Part shown: in pieces, positions 8,149 through 17,201 of the stretch
How the letters are laid out: each line of letters begins with the position of its first letter
Position numbering within the stretch: position 1 is the stretch's first letter
Assembly: GCF_023715605.1 (NCBI RefSeq)
Contig: NZ_JAMBOL010000014.1
Location: forward strand, 53,594 to 117,593
DNA length: 64,000 nucleotides
From: Halalkalibacter oceani
Lineage (GTDB): Bacteria > Bacillota > Bacilli > Bacillales > Bacillaceae_D
Direction of reading: 5' to 3'
The notes under the pieces: model-generated
Databases searched by the model: none
The model's input: the letters and a program-made list of their open reading frames with translations, nothing else
What the model was told of the DNA's origin: nothing
Program-made: the position numbers and the translations under genes

Positions 8149-9195
8149 GTGAAGAAAATTTTTTTCCTGTTGTTGCTTAGCCTTAGTATGATGCTCGTAG
8201 GTTGCGGTTCTTCCGAAACAAGTGATGACGCAGAAAGCGCTGCGGAGCAATCTGGTCGAGAAGGAGACTCAAAGGATGTGGGAGGTGAAAGTATTGAATT
8301 TGGATTTGGTCATGCGATGGCTCCTGATCACCCAGAGCATTTAGCTGCCATTCGGATGGGAGAAATACTGGATGAGGAAACTGATGGACGGATCAAAGTA
8401 AATGTATATCCATCTGCTCAACTGGGTGGATCGCGTGAATTAATGACTGGAGTGCAAAATGGCAGTGTAGAAATGGTAGCAACGTCGACCTTTGGGACGG
8501 TAGATCAGCAACAGTTAGTTGTAAATCTTCCTTATTTGTTTGAAGATTTCGATCATATTAACCGCTTTGTTAATAGTGATATTTCCAAGGATTTGCTTGC
8601 GAGATTGCAGGATCATAATGTTTATGGTTTAGGTTTTTGGACAGTCGGATTTCGTAATATCGGGAATCGACATCAACCGCTTGAAACTCCAGCAGATTTA
8701 GATGGCTTGCTCATTCGTGCGTTTGAGGATGAAATGCTGAAGGACACACTTGAAGCTCTCGGTGCTGATGTAACTGTAATGCCGATTACAGAAGTCTATA
8801 CTGCTTTGCAAACGGGCGCGATTGATGGAGAAGAAAATCCATACGTTATTACGGCCACTCAGAAGTTTCAAGAGGGTTACGACTACAAAACAGAAACAAG
8901 ACACTTGAACAACTTTGAAATTGTGGCTGCCAATCTCGATTGGTGGAATGGTTTAGCAGAAGAAGATCAGGAAGTGATTCTCACTGCTTACAGCCAGGCG
9001 ACGGAGTATTACAATCAGTTGCAACAAGAGGCAGATGAAACTTATAAGCAAGAGCTGATTGATGAAGGATTACAAATAAATGAAATTGAAGATTACCAGC
9101 CATGGATTGATGCGGTGCAGCCTGTGTATGAAAAGTGGGAAGGTACTTTTGGTCCTGATTTGATCAACTCTATTAGAGAACTGGGATGGGAGTAA
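8149..9195 (+). CDS. TRAP transporter substrate-binding lipoprotein (DctP family)
   Basis: Extracellular receptor of a tripartite ATP-independent transporter that takes up organic acids with a sodium gradient. A GTG start follows AAGGAG by 9 nt. The lipobox is LVGCGSS (Cys19). The mature part has DctP landmarks: GHAMAPDHPEHLAA, VNVYPSAQLGG, GLLIRAFEDEM and the conserved TALQTGAIDGEENP near residue 220. It is the first gene of the operon, followed by the two membrane subunits. The substrate is presumably the one consumed by the downstream cyclase-family enzymes and dehydrogenase. Confidence 0.92.
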   Translation: MKKIFFLLLLSLSMMLVGCGSSETSDDAESAAEQSGREGDSKDVGGESIEFGFGHAMAPDHPEHLAAIRMGEILDEETDGRIKVNVYPSAQLGGSRELMTGVQNGSVEMVATSTFGTVDQQQLVVNLPYLFEDFDHINRFVNSDISKDLLARLQDHNVYGLGFWTVGFRNIGNRHQPLETPADLDGLLIRAFEDEMLKDTLEALGADVTVMPITEVYTALQTGAIDGEENPYVITATQKFQEGYDYKTETRHLNNFEIVAANLDWWNGLAEEDQEVILTAYSQATEYYNQLQQEADETYKQELIDEGLQINEIEDYQPWIDAVQPVYEKWEGTFGPDLINSIRELGWE

Positions 9196-9210
9196 AAATC
9201 GTTATACGCG

Positions 9211-9259
9211 CTGGGACCAGTTGTTCCAAAGGTTAGCAACTTTCTTGGAACATTCCCAG
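9211..9259 (+). other. Intercistronic hairpin between TRAP receptor and permease genes
   Basis: CTGGGA pairs with TCCCAG and GTTCCAA with TTGGAAC around a 15-nt loop. No clear T-run follows. It probably adjusts receptor-to-permease stoichiometry. Confidence 0.65.
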
Positions 9260-9282
9260 TCAGATTTTAGGGAGGTTTCCAA

Positions 9283-9816
9283 ATGTGGATTAGGTATCTG
9301 AGCGGTAAGCTTGATAGCCTTACAAGGATTATCACAATGATTCTACTAGTGATTATGTTTATAAATGTATTTAGTACGGCTGCCTTGCGGTATGTGCTTG
9401 GAATTAGCTTTGTCGGTTCCTATGATTTTGCTCGTATCTTTTTTCTGTGGTGCACCTTTTTTGGAGCCTGCATTGTTTTTAAACAAAAGGAGCATTCACG
9501 TTTTGAGTTTTTTTACATTAAGACAAACAGAATGATCAGAAGAGCAATCGATCTGCTCTCTAATTTATTGTATGTAGGCTTTTTTTGCATGATTCTAGTT
9601 GTCGGGACACGACTGACGGTGTCCATATCCACCCAAGTGCTTCCAGCTTCAGGGGTTTCGGCTATTTGGCTTTATTTGCCGATTGTACTCTCAGCTTTTG
9701 TTATGCTAGTTCACGTTTTGAATTTTCTATATGACGATTTTTTCGGACCGAGAAATGAAGAAGAGGACGAAGATGAAGAGGACATGAATCGTCTAAGTAA
9801 GGGGATGAAGGCATGA
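9283..9816 (+). CDS. TRAP transporter small permease (DctQ family)
   Basis: Four-helix membrane subunit that bridges receptor and large permease. The 177-residue protein has hydrophobic segments at about 15-35, 50-65, 85-110 and 128-150, and an unusually acidic C-terminal tail rich in Glu and Asp. AGGGAGG precedes the ATG. Its stop overlaps the start of the large permease gene in an ATGA, so the two are translationally coupled. Confidence 0.9.
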   Translation: MWIRYLSGKLDSLTRIITMILLVIMFINVFSTAALRYVLGISFVGSYDFARIFFLWCTFFGACIVFKQKEHSRFEFFYIKTNRMIRRAIDLLSNLLYVGFFCMILVVGTRLTVSISTQVLPASGVSAIWLYLPIVLSAFVMLVHVLNFLYDDFFGPRNEEEDEDEEDMNRLSKGMKA

Positions 9817-11087
9817 CACTCATTTTGGTGATTGTTTTATTTGCTGGTCTATCATTCGTTGGTATGCCACTGGCGTTTTCGCTTGGTATTGCCACTACGA
9901 TCTCTGTGTTTTTTACAATGGATGTGCCGCTTCATATCATTGTTGAAAGAATGCTGCTTGGGGTGGACTCCTTCCTCTTTCTGGCTGTCCCTTTGTTTAT
10001 TATGGCCGCAGGCATTATGAATCGGGCAGGAATTACGACAAGAATCTTTTCATTTGCAAGAGCGTTAGTTGGTCAGGTGCCTGGGGCTTTAGGTCATTCA
10101 AATGTTTTAGCGAGTATTATTTTTGCTGGGATTTCCGGCTCGGCTGTGGCTGACAGTGCATCATTAGGTAAGGTAGAAATTAAAGCAATGGAGGAACAAG
10201 GTTATCCTAAACCGTTTTCTGCAGCTGTAACTTGTGCCTCTTCTACAATTGGGCCTATTTTCCCACCAAGTATTCCGATGGTTATTTTCGGTGGAATTGC
10301 CGGTGTCTCTGTTGGTGAGCTTTTTTTGGGTGGTGTTATCCCTGGACTATTGATTGCAGTCTGTCTAATGGTGCTTATATACGTTATATCGGTGAGGGAA
10401 AACTATCCGCGCGATGAAAAATTTTCATTTGGACGTGCTGGAAGAACATTTATGTCGGCCTTTTTTCCATTAATGACGCCGGTGCTCATTGTTGGCGGAA
10501 TTGTAACAGGAGTATTTACTCCTACTGAAGCGGCTGCTTTTACAGTGGTCTATGCGTTTATTTTAGGCTTCTTTATTTATCGTGAGCTGAAGCTATCAAT
10601 GCTGCCTGAAATTTTTATGGAAACAATTATTACTTCAGCTGTTGTAATGCTCATTATTTCGGTTGCTTCTGCATTCTCTTGGGTACTTACAATGGAACAG
10701 CTCGGAAACCTCCTAGCGCAATGGGCTTCTGCTGTTGATAATCCATTACTATTTCTAGTTATTATCAATATTTTCTTGTTGCTGCTTGGAATGGTTATGG
10801 AAACGACCGCTGTTTTAATTATCATGACACCATTTTTTGTTCCATTAGCTCAGACGCTAGGTATCGATATGGTTCACTTTGGAGTGATGATGGTCCTCAA
10901 TTTGATGATTGGCTTGTCAACTCCGCCGTTCGGGTTGGGACTTTTTACAACAAGTAAGATAGCTGATCTTTCCTTAGAGGCAGTAATGAAGTCGATATTA
11001 CCTTTTATCCCGATTTTGTTAGTGGCATTGATTTTAGTCATCCTATTTCCGACACTTACAACCTGGCTGCCGTCTCTGTTGATGTAA
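9813..11087 (+). CDS. TRAP transporter large permease (DctM family)
   Basis: Twelve-helix transport subunit of the TRAP system, 424 residues, the normal DctM length. Typical stretches are GISGSAVADSASLG near residue 110, STIGPIFPPSIPM near 145, FTPTEAAAFTVVYA near 235 and MIGLSTPPFGLGLF near 370. It overlaps the DctQ gene by 4 bases. The next gene starts 94 bases downstream on the same transcript. Confidence 0.92.
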   Translation: MTLILVIVLFAGLSFVGMPLAFSLGIATTISVFFTMDVPLHIIVERMLLGVDSFLFLAVPLFIMAAGIMNRAGITTRIFSFARALVGQVPGALGHSNVLASIIFAGISGSAVADSASLGKVEIKAMEEQGYPKPFSAAVTCASSTIGPIFPPSIPMVIFGGIAGVSVGELFLGGVIPGLLIAVCLMVLIYVISVRENYPRDEKFSFGRAGRTFMSAFFPLMTPVLIVGGIVTGVFTPTEAAAFTVVYAFILGFFIYRELKLSMLPEIFMETIITSAVVMLIISVASAFSWVLTMEQLGNLLAQWASAVDNPLLFLVIINIFLLLLGMVMETTAVLIIMTPFFVPLAQTLGIDMVHFGVMMVLNLMIGLSTPPFGLGLFTTSKIADLSLEAVMKSILPFIPILLVALILVILFPTLTTWLPSLLM

Positions 11088-11181
11088 GTGTTCAGAAATA
11101 GTCGAAGGGGGTGAGCGAGGAAAGGATTAGATAGCGTATTGAAAAACAAATCAACGATATGGAAGAAAGGAGATAGAAAGA

Positions 11182-11973
11182 ATGTCAAAAACAATTAACC
11201 TTACTTTACCGCTTTATCCAGGGATGCCTGTCGGAAATGTTTGGGCTTGGGATGCTCCGTTTCGTCAAGAACCAATTGTAACTTTGGAGAACAATGGCGT
11301 CCGGATTGATGCTTTGTCCTTTCACTCCGAAACAGGTACAAGATTAATGATGGCAGCAACGATTGATGATGATGCACCGACAATTGGTGAGATTGAGCTT
11401 GATAAATTTGTCAATCGGGAAGCCGTGGTAATCGATATTCCGAAAGGTGCTGAGGAAGAAATCGTGCCGGAGGATATTGACAGGCATGTTGCCAATAACC
11501 CTGATTATCGTGTGGGTGATATTGTTCTCATTCGAACGGGTTGGGGAAATAATAAACGGTATGAGAAGTTAGGCGATGATTATGCCATTCAAACACCTCA
11601 TTTCAGTGAGGCCGGGTCCATTCGGCTTGCTGAGGTAATGAAGGAGAAGGAAAGTGATACGGTCGCCATTGATGTTGCTTATGTTGGGTCATGTGGTTGG
11701 AAGCATATGAAAAAGGAGTGGGTCGACCTCCCCCAATGGCTTCGGCCGCCGTTCCCATCAGAAACAGCAAAGATCTATCTGAGAAATTATACGAAGGATA
11801 AGGCCTGGCCTGACTGGGCCGCTTCATGGCCACTTCACGCCCATGGCTATATCATCGCTGCTTTATGCAATCTGGATCAAATTACAAGCAAACGAATTAA
11901 ACTGACAGCGCTGCCATTAATGGCAAGAGATTGTATAGGGGCACCTGTGACGGTTGTGGCCATTGAGGATTAA
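11182..11973 (+). CDS. Cyclase-family protein with altered metal-site motif (paralog 1)
   Basis: Related to the kynurenine formamidase/cyclase family of metal-dependent amide or lactone hydrolases. AAAGGAG precedes the start. Length is 263 residues. The family motif HxGTHxDxPxH is replaced by ETGTRLMMAAT near residue 50: GT is kept, but the His and Asp metal ligands are Glu, Arg, Met and Thr. The start (LTLPLYPGMPVGNVWAWD) and overall order strongly match the protein at 13520-14308, so the two are paralogs. The reaction is unknown. It may be a non-canonical hydrolase, a partner subunit, or use a different metal. Confidence 0.75.
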   Translation: MSKTINLTLPLYPGMPVGNVWAWDAPFRQEPIVTLENNGVRIDALSFHSETGTRLMMAATIDDDAPTIGEIELDKFVNREAVVIDIPKGAEEEIVPEDIDRHVANNPDYRVGDIVLIRTGWGNNKRYEKLGDDYAIQTPHFSEAGSIRLAEVMKEKESDTVAIDVAYVGSCGWKHMKKEWVDLPQWLRPPFPSETAKIYLRNYTKDKAWPDWAASWPLHAHGYIIAALCNLDQITSKRIKLTALPLMARDCIGAPVTVVAIED

Positions 11974-11997
11974 AGCTGGATAAAGGAGGGCTTTATC

Positions 11998-12666
11998 ATG
12001 ATGAAGATGGTTGACTTATCAATGACAGTAACAGACCATTGGCGCTGGAACATTAACCATGAGGTAATAGGTGATTTTAAGGATGGAGATGACTTTAGAT
12101 CCTCTCGCTTACAAACAAGTGCGCATGCTTTTACTCATGTCGATACACCGTTGCACTGTAAAGAAAATGAGGCAACGATTGAGGAGCTTAGTGTAGATGC
12201 TTACAGTGGTGAAGCTGTAATTATCGATTTATCAGCGAAACAAGCGGATGAAGCAATTACTGTGGCTGACTTAGAAAATAGTAGTAGCTTTCAGGATAAT
12301 GAAAAAATTATTCTATTAAAAACATGCTGGGATGAAAAATATAGTCCTTACAGTCGAGAATATTGGTCAAAAGCGCCATATGTCACAGAGGAAGCAGCCG
12401 AGTGGCTAAAAGAGCGTAGCCCAAAGGTAGTTGGCTTCGATTTTCCTCAAGATTACCCAATGAAGTTGATTGATGGTACTGGAAAATTTGGATTAAAGGA
12501 CATGCCGACTCATCAGCTTCTATTGAACGAGGGAATTCTACTTGTTGAGTATTTATGCGGGCTTTCCCAAATCACAAGTTCCCGCGTGCAGTTTATTTGT
12601 TTACCAATCAAACTAAAGGGTTTTGAAGGAGCTCCAGCAAGGGCTATTGTGATCGAGAATAACTAA
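11998..12666 (+). CDS. Cyclase-family (kynurenine formamidase-like) metal hydrolase
   Basis: Metal-dependent hydrolase of the cyclase family, 222 residues. Unlike its neighbours it keeps the ligand motif as HAFTHVDTPLH near residue 40, and has a later conserved acidic site in VVGFDFPQDYP. GGAGG precedes two adjacent ATGs (11998 and 12001), either of which could start it. It would open a cyclic amide, formamide or lactone. It lies 24 bases after the first cyclase-like gene and 33 before the dehydrogenase, within one operon. Confidence 0.85.
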   Translation: MMKMVDLSMTVTDHWRWNINHEVIGDFKDGDDFRSSRLQTSAHAFTHVDTPLHCKENEATIEELSVDAYSGEAVIIDLSAKQADEAITVADLENSSSFQDNEKIILLKTCWDEKYSPYSREYWSKAPYVTEEAAEWLKERSPKVVGFDFPQDYPMKLIDGTGKFGLKDMPTHQLLLNEGILLVEYLCGLSQITSSRVQFICLPIKLKGFEGAPARAIVIENN

Positions 12667-12699
12667 GAAACTAGGAAAGAAGTGGCTAGGAGGTAGTTT

Positions 12700-13488
12700 A
12701 TGAGTTTTGCTGGGAAGACAGCAATTGTAACTGGTGGTGCAAGCGGGATTGGGCTTGAGACAGTGCAACTGTTTGCTGAACAGGGAGCATCTGTCGCGTT
12801 AATCGATAGTAACGAAGAAGCGATTAATGAAGCGGTGGAAGCAACGGTTGCTAAGACAGGTAACAAGAATATTATTGCGGTGCAAACGGACGTAGCTAAT
12901 AGTATGCAAGTTGCGGTGATGGCAGAGCAAGTTCACGCAGCATTTGGACGAATTGATTGCTTAGTAAACTCGGCGGCAATAAGAGCTTCAGGGAATGCGA
13001 TGACGTTAGAGGAACATATTTGGGATCAAGTGATCAATGTCAATTTGAAGGGCATGTTTTTAACAGCAAAATACTGCTTACCTAAAATGATTGAGGGTGG
13101 AGGTGGGGCAATTGTTCATATTTCATCCGTTCAAGCCTTTGCCTCGCAAAAAAATGTCGTTGCTTATACGACCTCAAAAGGGGGCATCAATGCCCTAACA
13201 AGAGCGATGGCCATCGATCATGCCGAGGCAGGTGTACGGGTCAACGCGGTATGTCCAGGAACAATTTATACTCCTGCGCTAGTGAAGTCAGCAAGTCGTT
13301 TCGACGGAGATGAAACGTTAAAAGCCTGGGGAGAGGATCATCCGATTGGAAGGCTTGGAGAAAGCAGGGAAATTGCTGAATTCGCTGTCTTTCTATGTAG
13401 TGAAAAGGCGAGCTTTGCTACAGGAGGCGTTCATACCGTAGATGGCGGTCTGCTTGCTAAGCTGCCTTGCGAATTACCTGAAAAATAA
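12700..13488 (+). CDS. Short-chain dehydrogenase/reductase
   Basis: NAD(P)-dependent oxidoreductase of the classical SDR type, 262 residues. The cofactor motif TGGASGIG is at residues 10-17, an NSAAIR variant of NNAG near 89, and the catalytic YTTSK near 155 preceded by ISS. CTAGGAGG precedes the ATG. It sits between cyclase-family genes and probably oxidises or reduces a hydroxy or keto intermediate of the pathway. The substrate is not evident from sequence. Confidence 0.88.
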   Translation: MSFAGKTAIVTGGASGIGLETVQLFAEQGASVALIDSNEEAINEAVEATVAKTGNKNIIAVQTDVANSMQVAVMAEQVHAAFGRIDCLVNSAAIRASGNAMTLEEHIWDQVINVNLKGMFLTAKYCLPKMIEGGGGAIVHISSVQAFASQKNVVAYTTSKGGINALTRAMAIDHAEAGVRVNAVCPGTIYTPALVKSASRFDGDETLKAWGEDHPIGRLGESREIAEFAVFLCSEKASFATGGVHTVDGGLLAKLPCELPEK

Positions 13489-13519
13489 AAGAAAGTCAAC
13501 ATTTAAGGAGGAAGAAAAA

Positions 13520-14308
13520 ATGGGAAAATGGATTGATTTAACTTTACCTTTGTATGATTATATGCCGGTAGGAAACGTGTGGGCGTGGGATGTGCCATTC
13601 CAGTCTACTCCGATTACGTCTGATTCATTTAACGGTTATGAACTAACGATGATTACAATGTTTTCTGAGACGGGAACGAGGCTGATGATCCGGGCAATGC
13701 AGGATCCAAATGCCCCAAAAGTCCATGAACTGCCTTTGGAAACTCTCATGATGAAAGATGCGGTTGTCGTGGAATTGCCATGTCAAGCCGATGATGAGCT
13801 TTTTGCGGCAGATGTTGAGGAAGCGTTCGCCAATGTTACCTTGGAAAAAGGCGATGCGATTATCTTACGTACTGGATGGGGAGATAATGAAAACTGGGTC
13901 AAGCTAGGTGATGATTATGCCCGGACAGCGCCACATTTTTCGAAGGAGGCTGCAGAAAAATTGGTAGAGATTATGAAGACAAATGAATCGGAGCTTGTCG
14001 GCACGGATATTCCATATTGGGGAGGAGGTAGAAAGTATCAGTTGCCGCAGTGGGCTTCAAAGCCGGCTTGGGAACGCAATCCGTTCCCGTCAGTCGAAGC
14101 AAAACGCTTTCTTGCCAATTATTCTCTTGAAAAAGCATATGAGGACTTTCCATCTCCACATATTCTAAATTCAGCCGATGTGATGTATATTGGAGCGATG
14201 TGTAATCTCGGGGAAATCAAGCAAACTCGAGTAAAGCTGTCAGTGCTCCCGTTGAAGGTGCAGGGAGCTCGTGGAGCAACATGCAATGTCGTAGCATTTG
14301 AAGAATAA
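13520..14308 (+). CDS. Cyclase-family protein with altered metal-site motif (paralog 2)
   Basis: Paralog of the protein at 11182-11973, 262 residues, sharing LTLPLYDYMPVGNVWAWD and the altered motif ETGTRLMIRAM where active homologs have HxGTHxDxPxH. The ATG at 13520 follows AAGGAGG; a longer upstream frame overlapping the dehydrogenase gene lacks family similarity. It is the last gene before a terminator. Both paralogs keep LGDDYA and APHF/TPHFS stretches, so the fold is probably intact. Function unknown; a hetero-oligomer with paralog 1 is possible. Confidence 0.75.
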   Translation: MGKWIDLTLPLYDYMPVGNVWAWDVPFQSTPITSDSFNGYELTMITMFSETGTRLMIRAMQDPNAPKVHELPLETLMMKDAVVVELPCQADDELFAADVEEAFANVTLEKGDAIILRTGWGDNENWVKLGDDYARTAPHFSKEAAEKLVEIMKTNESELVGTDIPYWGGGRKYQLPQWASKPAWERNPFPSVEAKRFLANYSLEKAYEDFPSPHILNSADVMYIGAMCNLGEIKQTRVKLSVLPLKVQGARGATCNVVAFEE

Positions 14309-14324
14309 GAAGAGAAAACGCAAA

Positions 14325-14377
14325 AATAAAGAGGATCAAAAAATGAAGAGTCTATCTCATTTAAGATCCTCTTTTTG
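14325..14377 (+). terminator. Terminator of the TRAP/cyclase operon
   Basis: AAAGAGGATC pairs with GATCCTCTTT, extended by GCAAAAA and TTTTTGC, and is followed by T residues. It marks the end of the plus-strand operon. Confidence 0.85.
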
Positions 14378-14482
14378 CTTATACTAATGGTTGAGTATTG
14401 TTTTTCAATGGTGAATATATAGAAGTGAGACGACCTAGGACTTCTTCTTTTAGATTAAAAAAACAGGTAAGAAGCTAAACGG

Positions 14483-15259
14483 CTACTTATCTGTTTCTTT
14501 TAGATAGTGAAATACTTTGTCTACACTTACTACGTCTGCATATCGAGCATTTAAATCCATTAAAGTCACGTTTTGGATAGCATTTGAACGATCTGCGACA
14601 GCTTCTCTCGGGATAACCACGTTATAACCGTACTGGAGAGCATCTACTGCTGTTGCACGAATACTTCCACTTGTCGTTGTACCAGCTATGATAAGGGTAT
14701 CTATTTCTTGAGCCTTCAGGAAATCACGAAACAATTCTGAATGGAAATCGCTAATATAGACTAACTTGTTTACAAAGTCATATTTTTTTTGGCTCAAGTC
14801 TTGATGAATTTGCACCCAATTACTGTTGGAGTCTAGCAATTGGATATTTGGAAACTTTTTACCCCACAATTCTGAGGCTTTTATTTGCGGATCGTACACG
14901 GTAATGCTGAAAATGACAGGGACTCTGAGTTGAGTTGCCAGGTCAATTAGCTTAGAGACAACTTCAATTTGATTATCGAGCTGACACACCAATTGTGAAT
15001 AGGGCATTGTAAAAGCATTTGTAAGATCACGTATTAAAAGGGCTGGCTTGCTCCCGACCCCCAATTCCCCTGAAAACCCATTATTCGTATAAAGCTTTTG
15101 TACTTCATCAAGAGCGTATCGTCTTTGTCCCCCAGGTGTGTAAATGACTCTTAATCCATAACCTTCAACAAAACCGTCTTTTTCAAGTCTTCTTAAAGTA
15201 CTTGGAGAAAGCCCGAGCATTTTTGCTGCTTCAGAAATATTTAATAAATCATCGTACAT
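14483..15259 (-). CDS. MerR-type DNA-binding domain fused to isochorismatase-like domain (catalytic Cys replaced by Ser)
   Basis: Residues 7-55 are a MerR-type winged helix (ISEAAKMLGLSPSTLRRLEK, then TPGGQRRYALDEV). Residues 70-250 are an isochorismatase/amidohydrolase-like fold, closely similar to the protein at 21079-21732. In that paralog the triad is Asp, Lys, Cys; here Asp78 (LLIRDLTNAF) and Lys165 are kept but the nucleophile position is Ser199 (TTTSGSIRATAVDA versus TTSGCV). The start at 15259 follows GGGAGG by 6 nt. The protein is therefore probably a ligand-sensing regulator derived from an enzyme, controlling the surrounding catabolic operons. Residual hydrolase activity cannot be excluded. 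Confidence 0.85.
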   Translation of the reverse strand: MYDDLLNISEAAKMLGLSPSTLRRLEKDGFVEGYGLRVIYTPGGQRRYALDEVQKLYTNNGFSGELGVGSKPALLIRDLTNAFTMPYSQLVCQLDNQIEVVSKLIDLATQLRVPVIFSITVYDPQIKASELWGKKFPNIQLLDSNSNWVQIHQDLSQKKYDFVNKLVYISDFHSELFRDFLKAQEIDTLIIAGTTTSGSIRATAVDALQYGYNVVIPREAVADRSNAIQNVTLMDLNARYADVVSVDKVFHYLKETDK

Positions 15260-15374
15260 ATGCATCCTCCCATAATGAAGCAGGCTAGCCTCATCATCAT
15301 TAGAACAGCTTAGTTTAATCATAACACTAGAATTTTAAGATGTATAACTCATTACATTATAGTAGATAAATCGG

Positions 15375-16652
15375 CTAATTAAAAATCATGTTTGGCAGAA
15401 ACAGAGATAAGGTTGGTAAATAAGTTATAAGGAGCAACCCTGCAAGAGCCACGATTAAAAACCTCATTATACCAGGTATCATCTCATGTACTTCCAGCCC
15501 CATTACACTCTTTCCTACAAATATGTTCAATCCAAAGGGAGGAGTAAAGGTTCCGATTGCTAAATTTAAAACCATGACAATTCCAAGGTGAATCGGATCT
15601 ATCCCTAACGAAATGGCAGTTGGTAGTACGAGAGGGGCGATAACGATTAAGGCTATTGAAGCATCCAGGAACATTCCAAGTATCAACAAAACAATATTCA
15701 AAAATAACAGGAACATTAAGGATGAATTAAAATTGGAATTTAAAAACTCAGCTAATAATTGAGGCCCTTGTCCAACTGTCAACAGCCAACCAAACGCGGA
15801 AGCGGCTCCGATTAAAATCATGATTTGCGCTGACATAATTGCTGAGGATTTACAGATTAAGAATAATTTTTTGAGAGTAATTTCGCGATAAACAGCCATT
15901 CCGATAAAGATAGCATAGAGAGCTGATACGCCAGCTGCTTCAGTCGGAGTAAAGATACCCATTGAAATACCGACTATAATAATGATAGGGATCCCTAAGG
16001 ACCATGCTGCATTTTTTGTACTCTGCCACAATACAGGAATATTAAATGGTTCACCTTTAGGAATTTTTTTGATTTTGGATACTGCGTAAATATAGATTAA
16101 AATGATTAAACCGAAAATAATTCCTGCTGATAACCCGGCCATAAATAATGAACCGACGGAAGTATTTGTAGCACTAGCATACAAAATAAGCGTGATACTA
16201 GGTGGAATAATCAAAGATATAGAGCCTGATTCTAATATTAGTCCGGTCGAAAAGGATTTCGGATATTTCTGCTTTAGCATTTCCGGATACATGATTTTCC
16301 CAATGGCAGCTACAGTAGCCGGACTTGAACCGGATAAAGCACCAAAAAACATTGCCGCTGTTTGTACCGTCATGGCCAAGCCGCCATGTAAATAACCTAC
16401 TAAAGCCTGGGCCCAACGTAAAATCCTTTTTGATAATCCACCTACATCCATTGCATTAGCTGCAAGGATATAAAAAGGTAACGACATTAATACAAACTTA
16501 TCAATCCCGCCAAATGTCCGTTGAATTAGCACCATTGGGTCTGTGCTGGTGAATAATAACATTGTGATCATCGAAGATAATAATAATGAAATATAAATAG
16601 GCGCTCCAACAATTAACAATATAAAAGTAAGTGCGATCAGTAAAGTAATCAT
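15375..16652 (-). CDS. TRAP transporter large permease (DctM family)
   Basis: Large transport subunit, 425 residues, with typical stretches GALSGSSPATVAAIG near residue 105, IPPSITLILYASAT near 150, FTPTEAAGVSALYA near 235 and AIGTFTPPFGLNIFVG near 375. GAGGAGC precedes the ATG. It is downstream of its DctQ partner by 18 bases and belongs to the minus-strand operon that begins with the flavin monooxygenase. It presumably imports the substrate of that monooxygenase or a related acid. Confidence 0.92.
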   Translation of the reverse strand: MITLLIALTFILLIVGAPIYISLLLSSMITMLLFTSTDPMVLIQRTFGGIDKFVLMSLPFYILAANAMDVGGLSKRILRWAQALVGYLHGGLAMTVQTAAMFFGALSGSSPATVAAIGKIMYPEMLKQKYPKSFSTGLILESGSISLIIPPSITLILYASATNTSVGSLFMAGLSAGIIFGLIILIYIYAVSKIKKIPKGEPFNIPVLWQSTKNAAWSLGIPIIIIVGISMGIFTPTEAAGVSALYAIFIGMAVYREITLKKLFLICKSSAIMSAQIMILIGAASAFGWLLTVGQGPQLLAEFLNSNFNSSLMFLLFLNIVLLILGMFLDASIALIVIAPLVLPTAISLGIDPIHLGIVMVLNLAIGTFTPPFGLNIFVGKSVMGLEVHEMIPGIMRFLIVALAGLLLITYLPTLSLFLPNMIFN

Positions 16653-16670
16653 TCCAAGCTCCTCCTCAGT

Positions 16671-17129
16671 TTAGTTTCTTACGACGTCTAAAAATAGCTG
16701 TTGACTATAGCGGAAAAACATCAGTAAGCCGGAAAGAGGCAATACAATAAAGATGTAGCTAATTGGAATATTAAGAGAAGGTGATCTCTGGTTGCTTTGA
16801 AACGAATGAAGGAAGAACTTAAAGGCAAAGTACGTAAAAAGCAGAGAAAATAAAATTGCAATAAGGGAGAGACAAATTGTTAAAGTCTTTTTAACCCAGC
16901 TATTAGTGAGGATATGCATAATGAAATCTACGCTAATGTGCATACCTTGTCTAATGCATACACTGGATCCGACAAACGTGAGCCAGACTATTAAATAGCG
17001 CACAAGTTCCTCTGTCCAAGAGATGCCGTATCCAAACATACGTAGAACGACATTGCATAAAATCAAAATAGCGGCTACCAGCATACAAATAGAAATTAAG
17101 CCATCTTCAACCCAATTAAGCCATTTCAT
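16671..17129 (-). CDS. TRAP transporter small permease (DctQ family)
   Basis: Four-helix small subunit of 152 residues, with hydrophobic segments near 10-32, 45-60, 80-105 and 125-145 and the family-like stretch RYLIVWLTFVGSSVCIRQGMH. AAAAGGAGG precedes the start. It lies between the receptor gene (separated by a hairpin) and the large permease gene. Confidence 0.9.
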   Translation of the reverse strand: MKWLNWVEDGLISICMLVAAILILCNVVLRMFGYGISWTEELVRYLIVWLTFVGSSVCIRQGMHISVDFIMHILTNSWVKKTLTICLSLIAILFSLLFTYFAFKFFLHSFQSNQRSPSLNIPISYIFIVLPLSGLLMFFRYSQQLFLDVVRN

Positions 17130-17161
17130 ACATAACCCCTCCTTTTAAATGGATAATAGAA

Positions 17162-17195
17162 AGCCTTAAGGGCGGGAGTAATAGCCCTTAAGGCT
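17162..17195 (-). other. Intercistronic hairpin between TRAP receptor and permease genes
   Basis: A perfect 12-bp inverted repeat (AGCCTTAAGGGC and its complement) with a 10-nt loop, followed on the minus strand by a weak TTTCTATT. It may act as a leaky terminator or 3' stabiliser that favours receptor expression. Confidence 0.7.
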
Positions 17196-17201
17196 GTTTG
17201 T

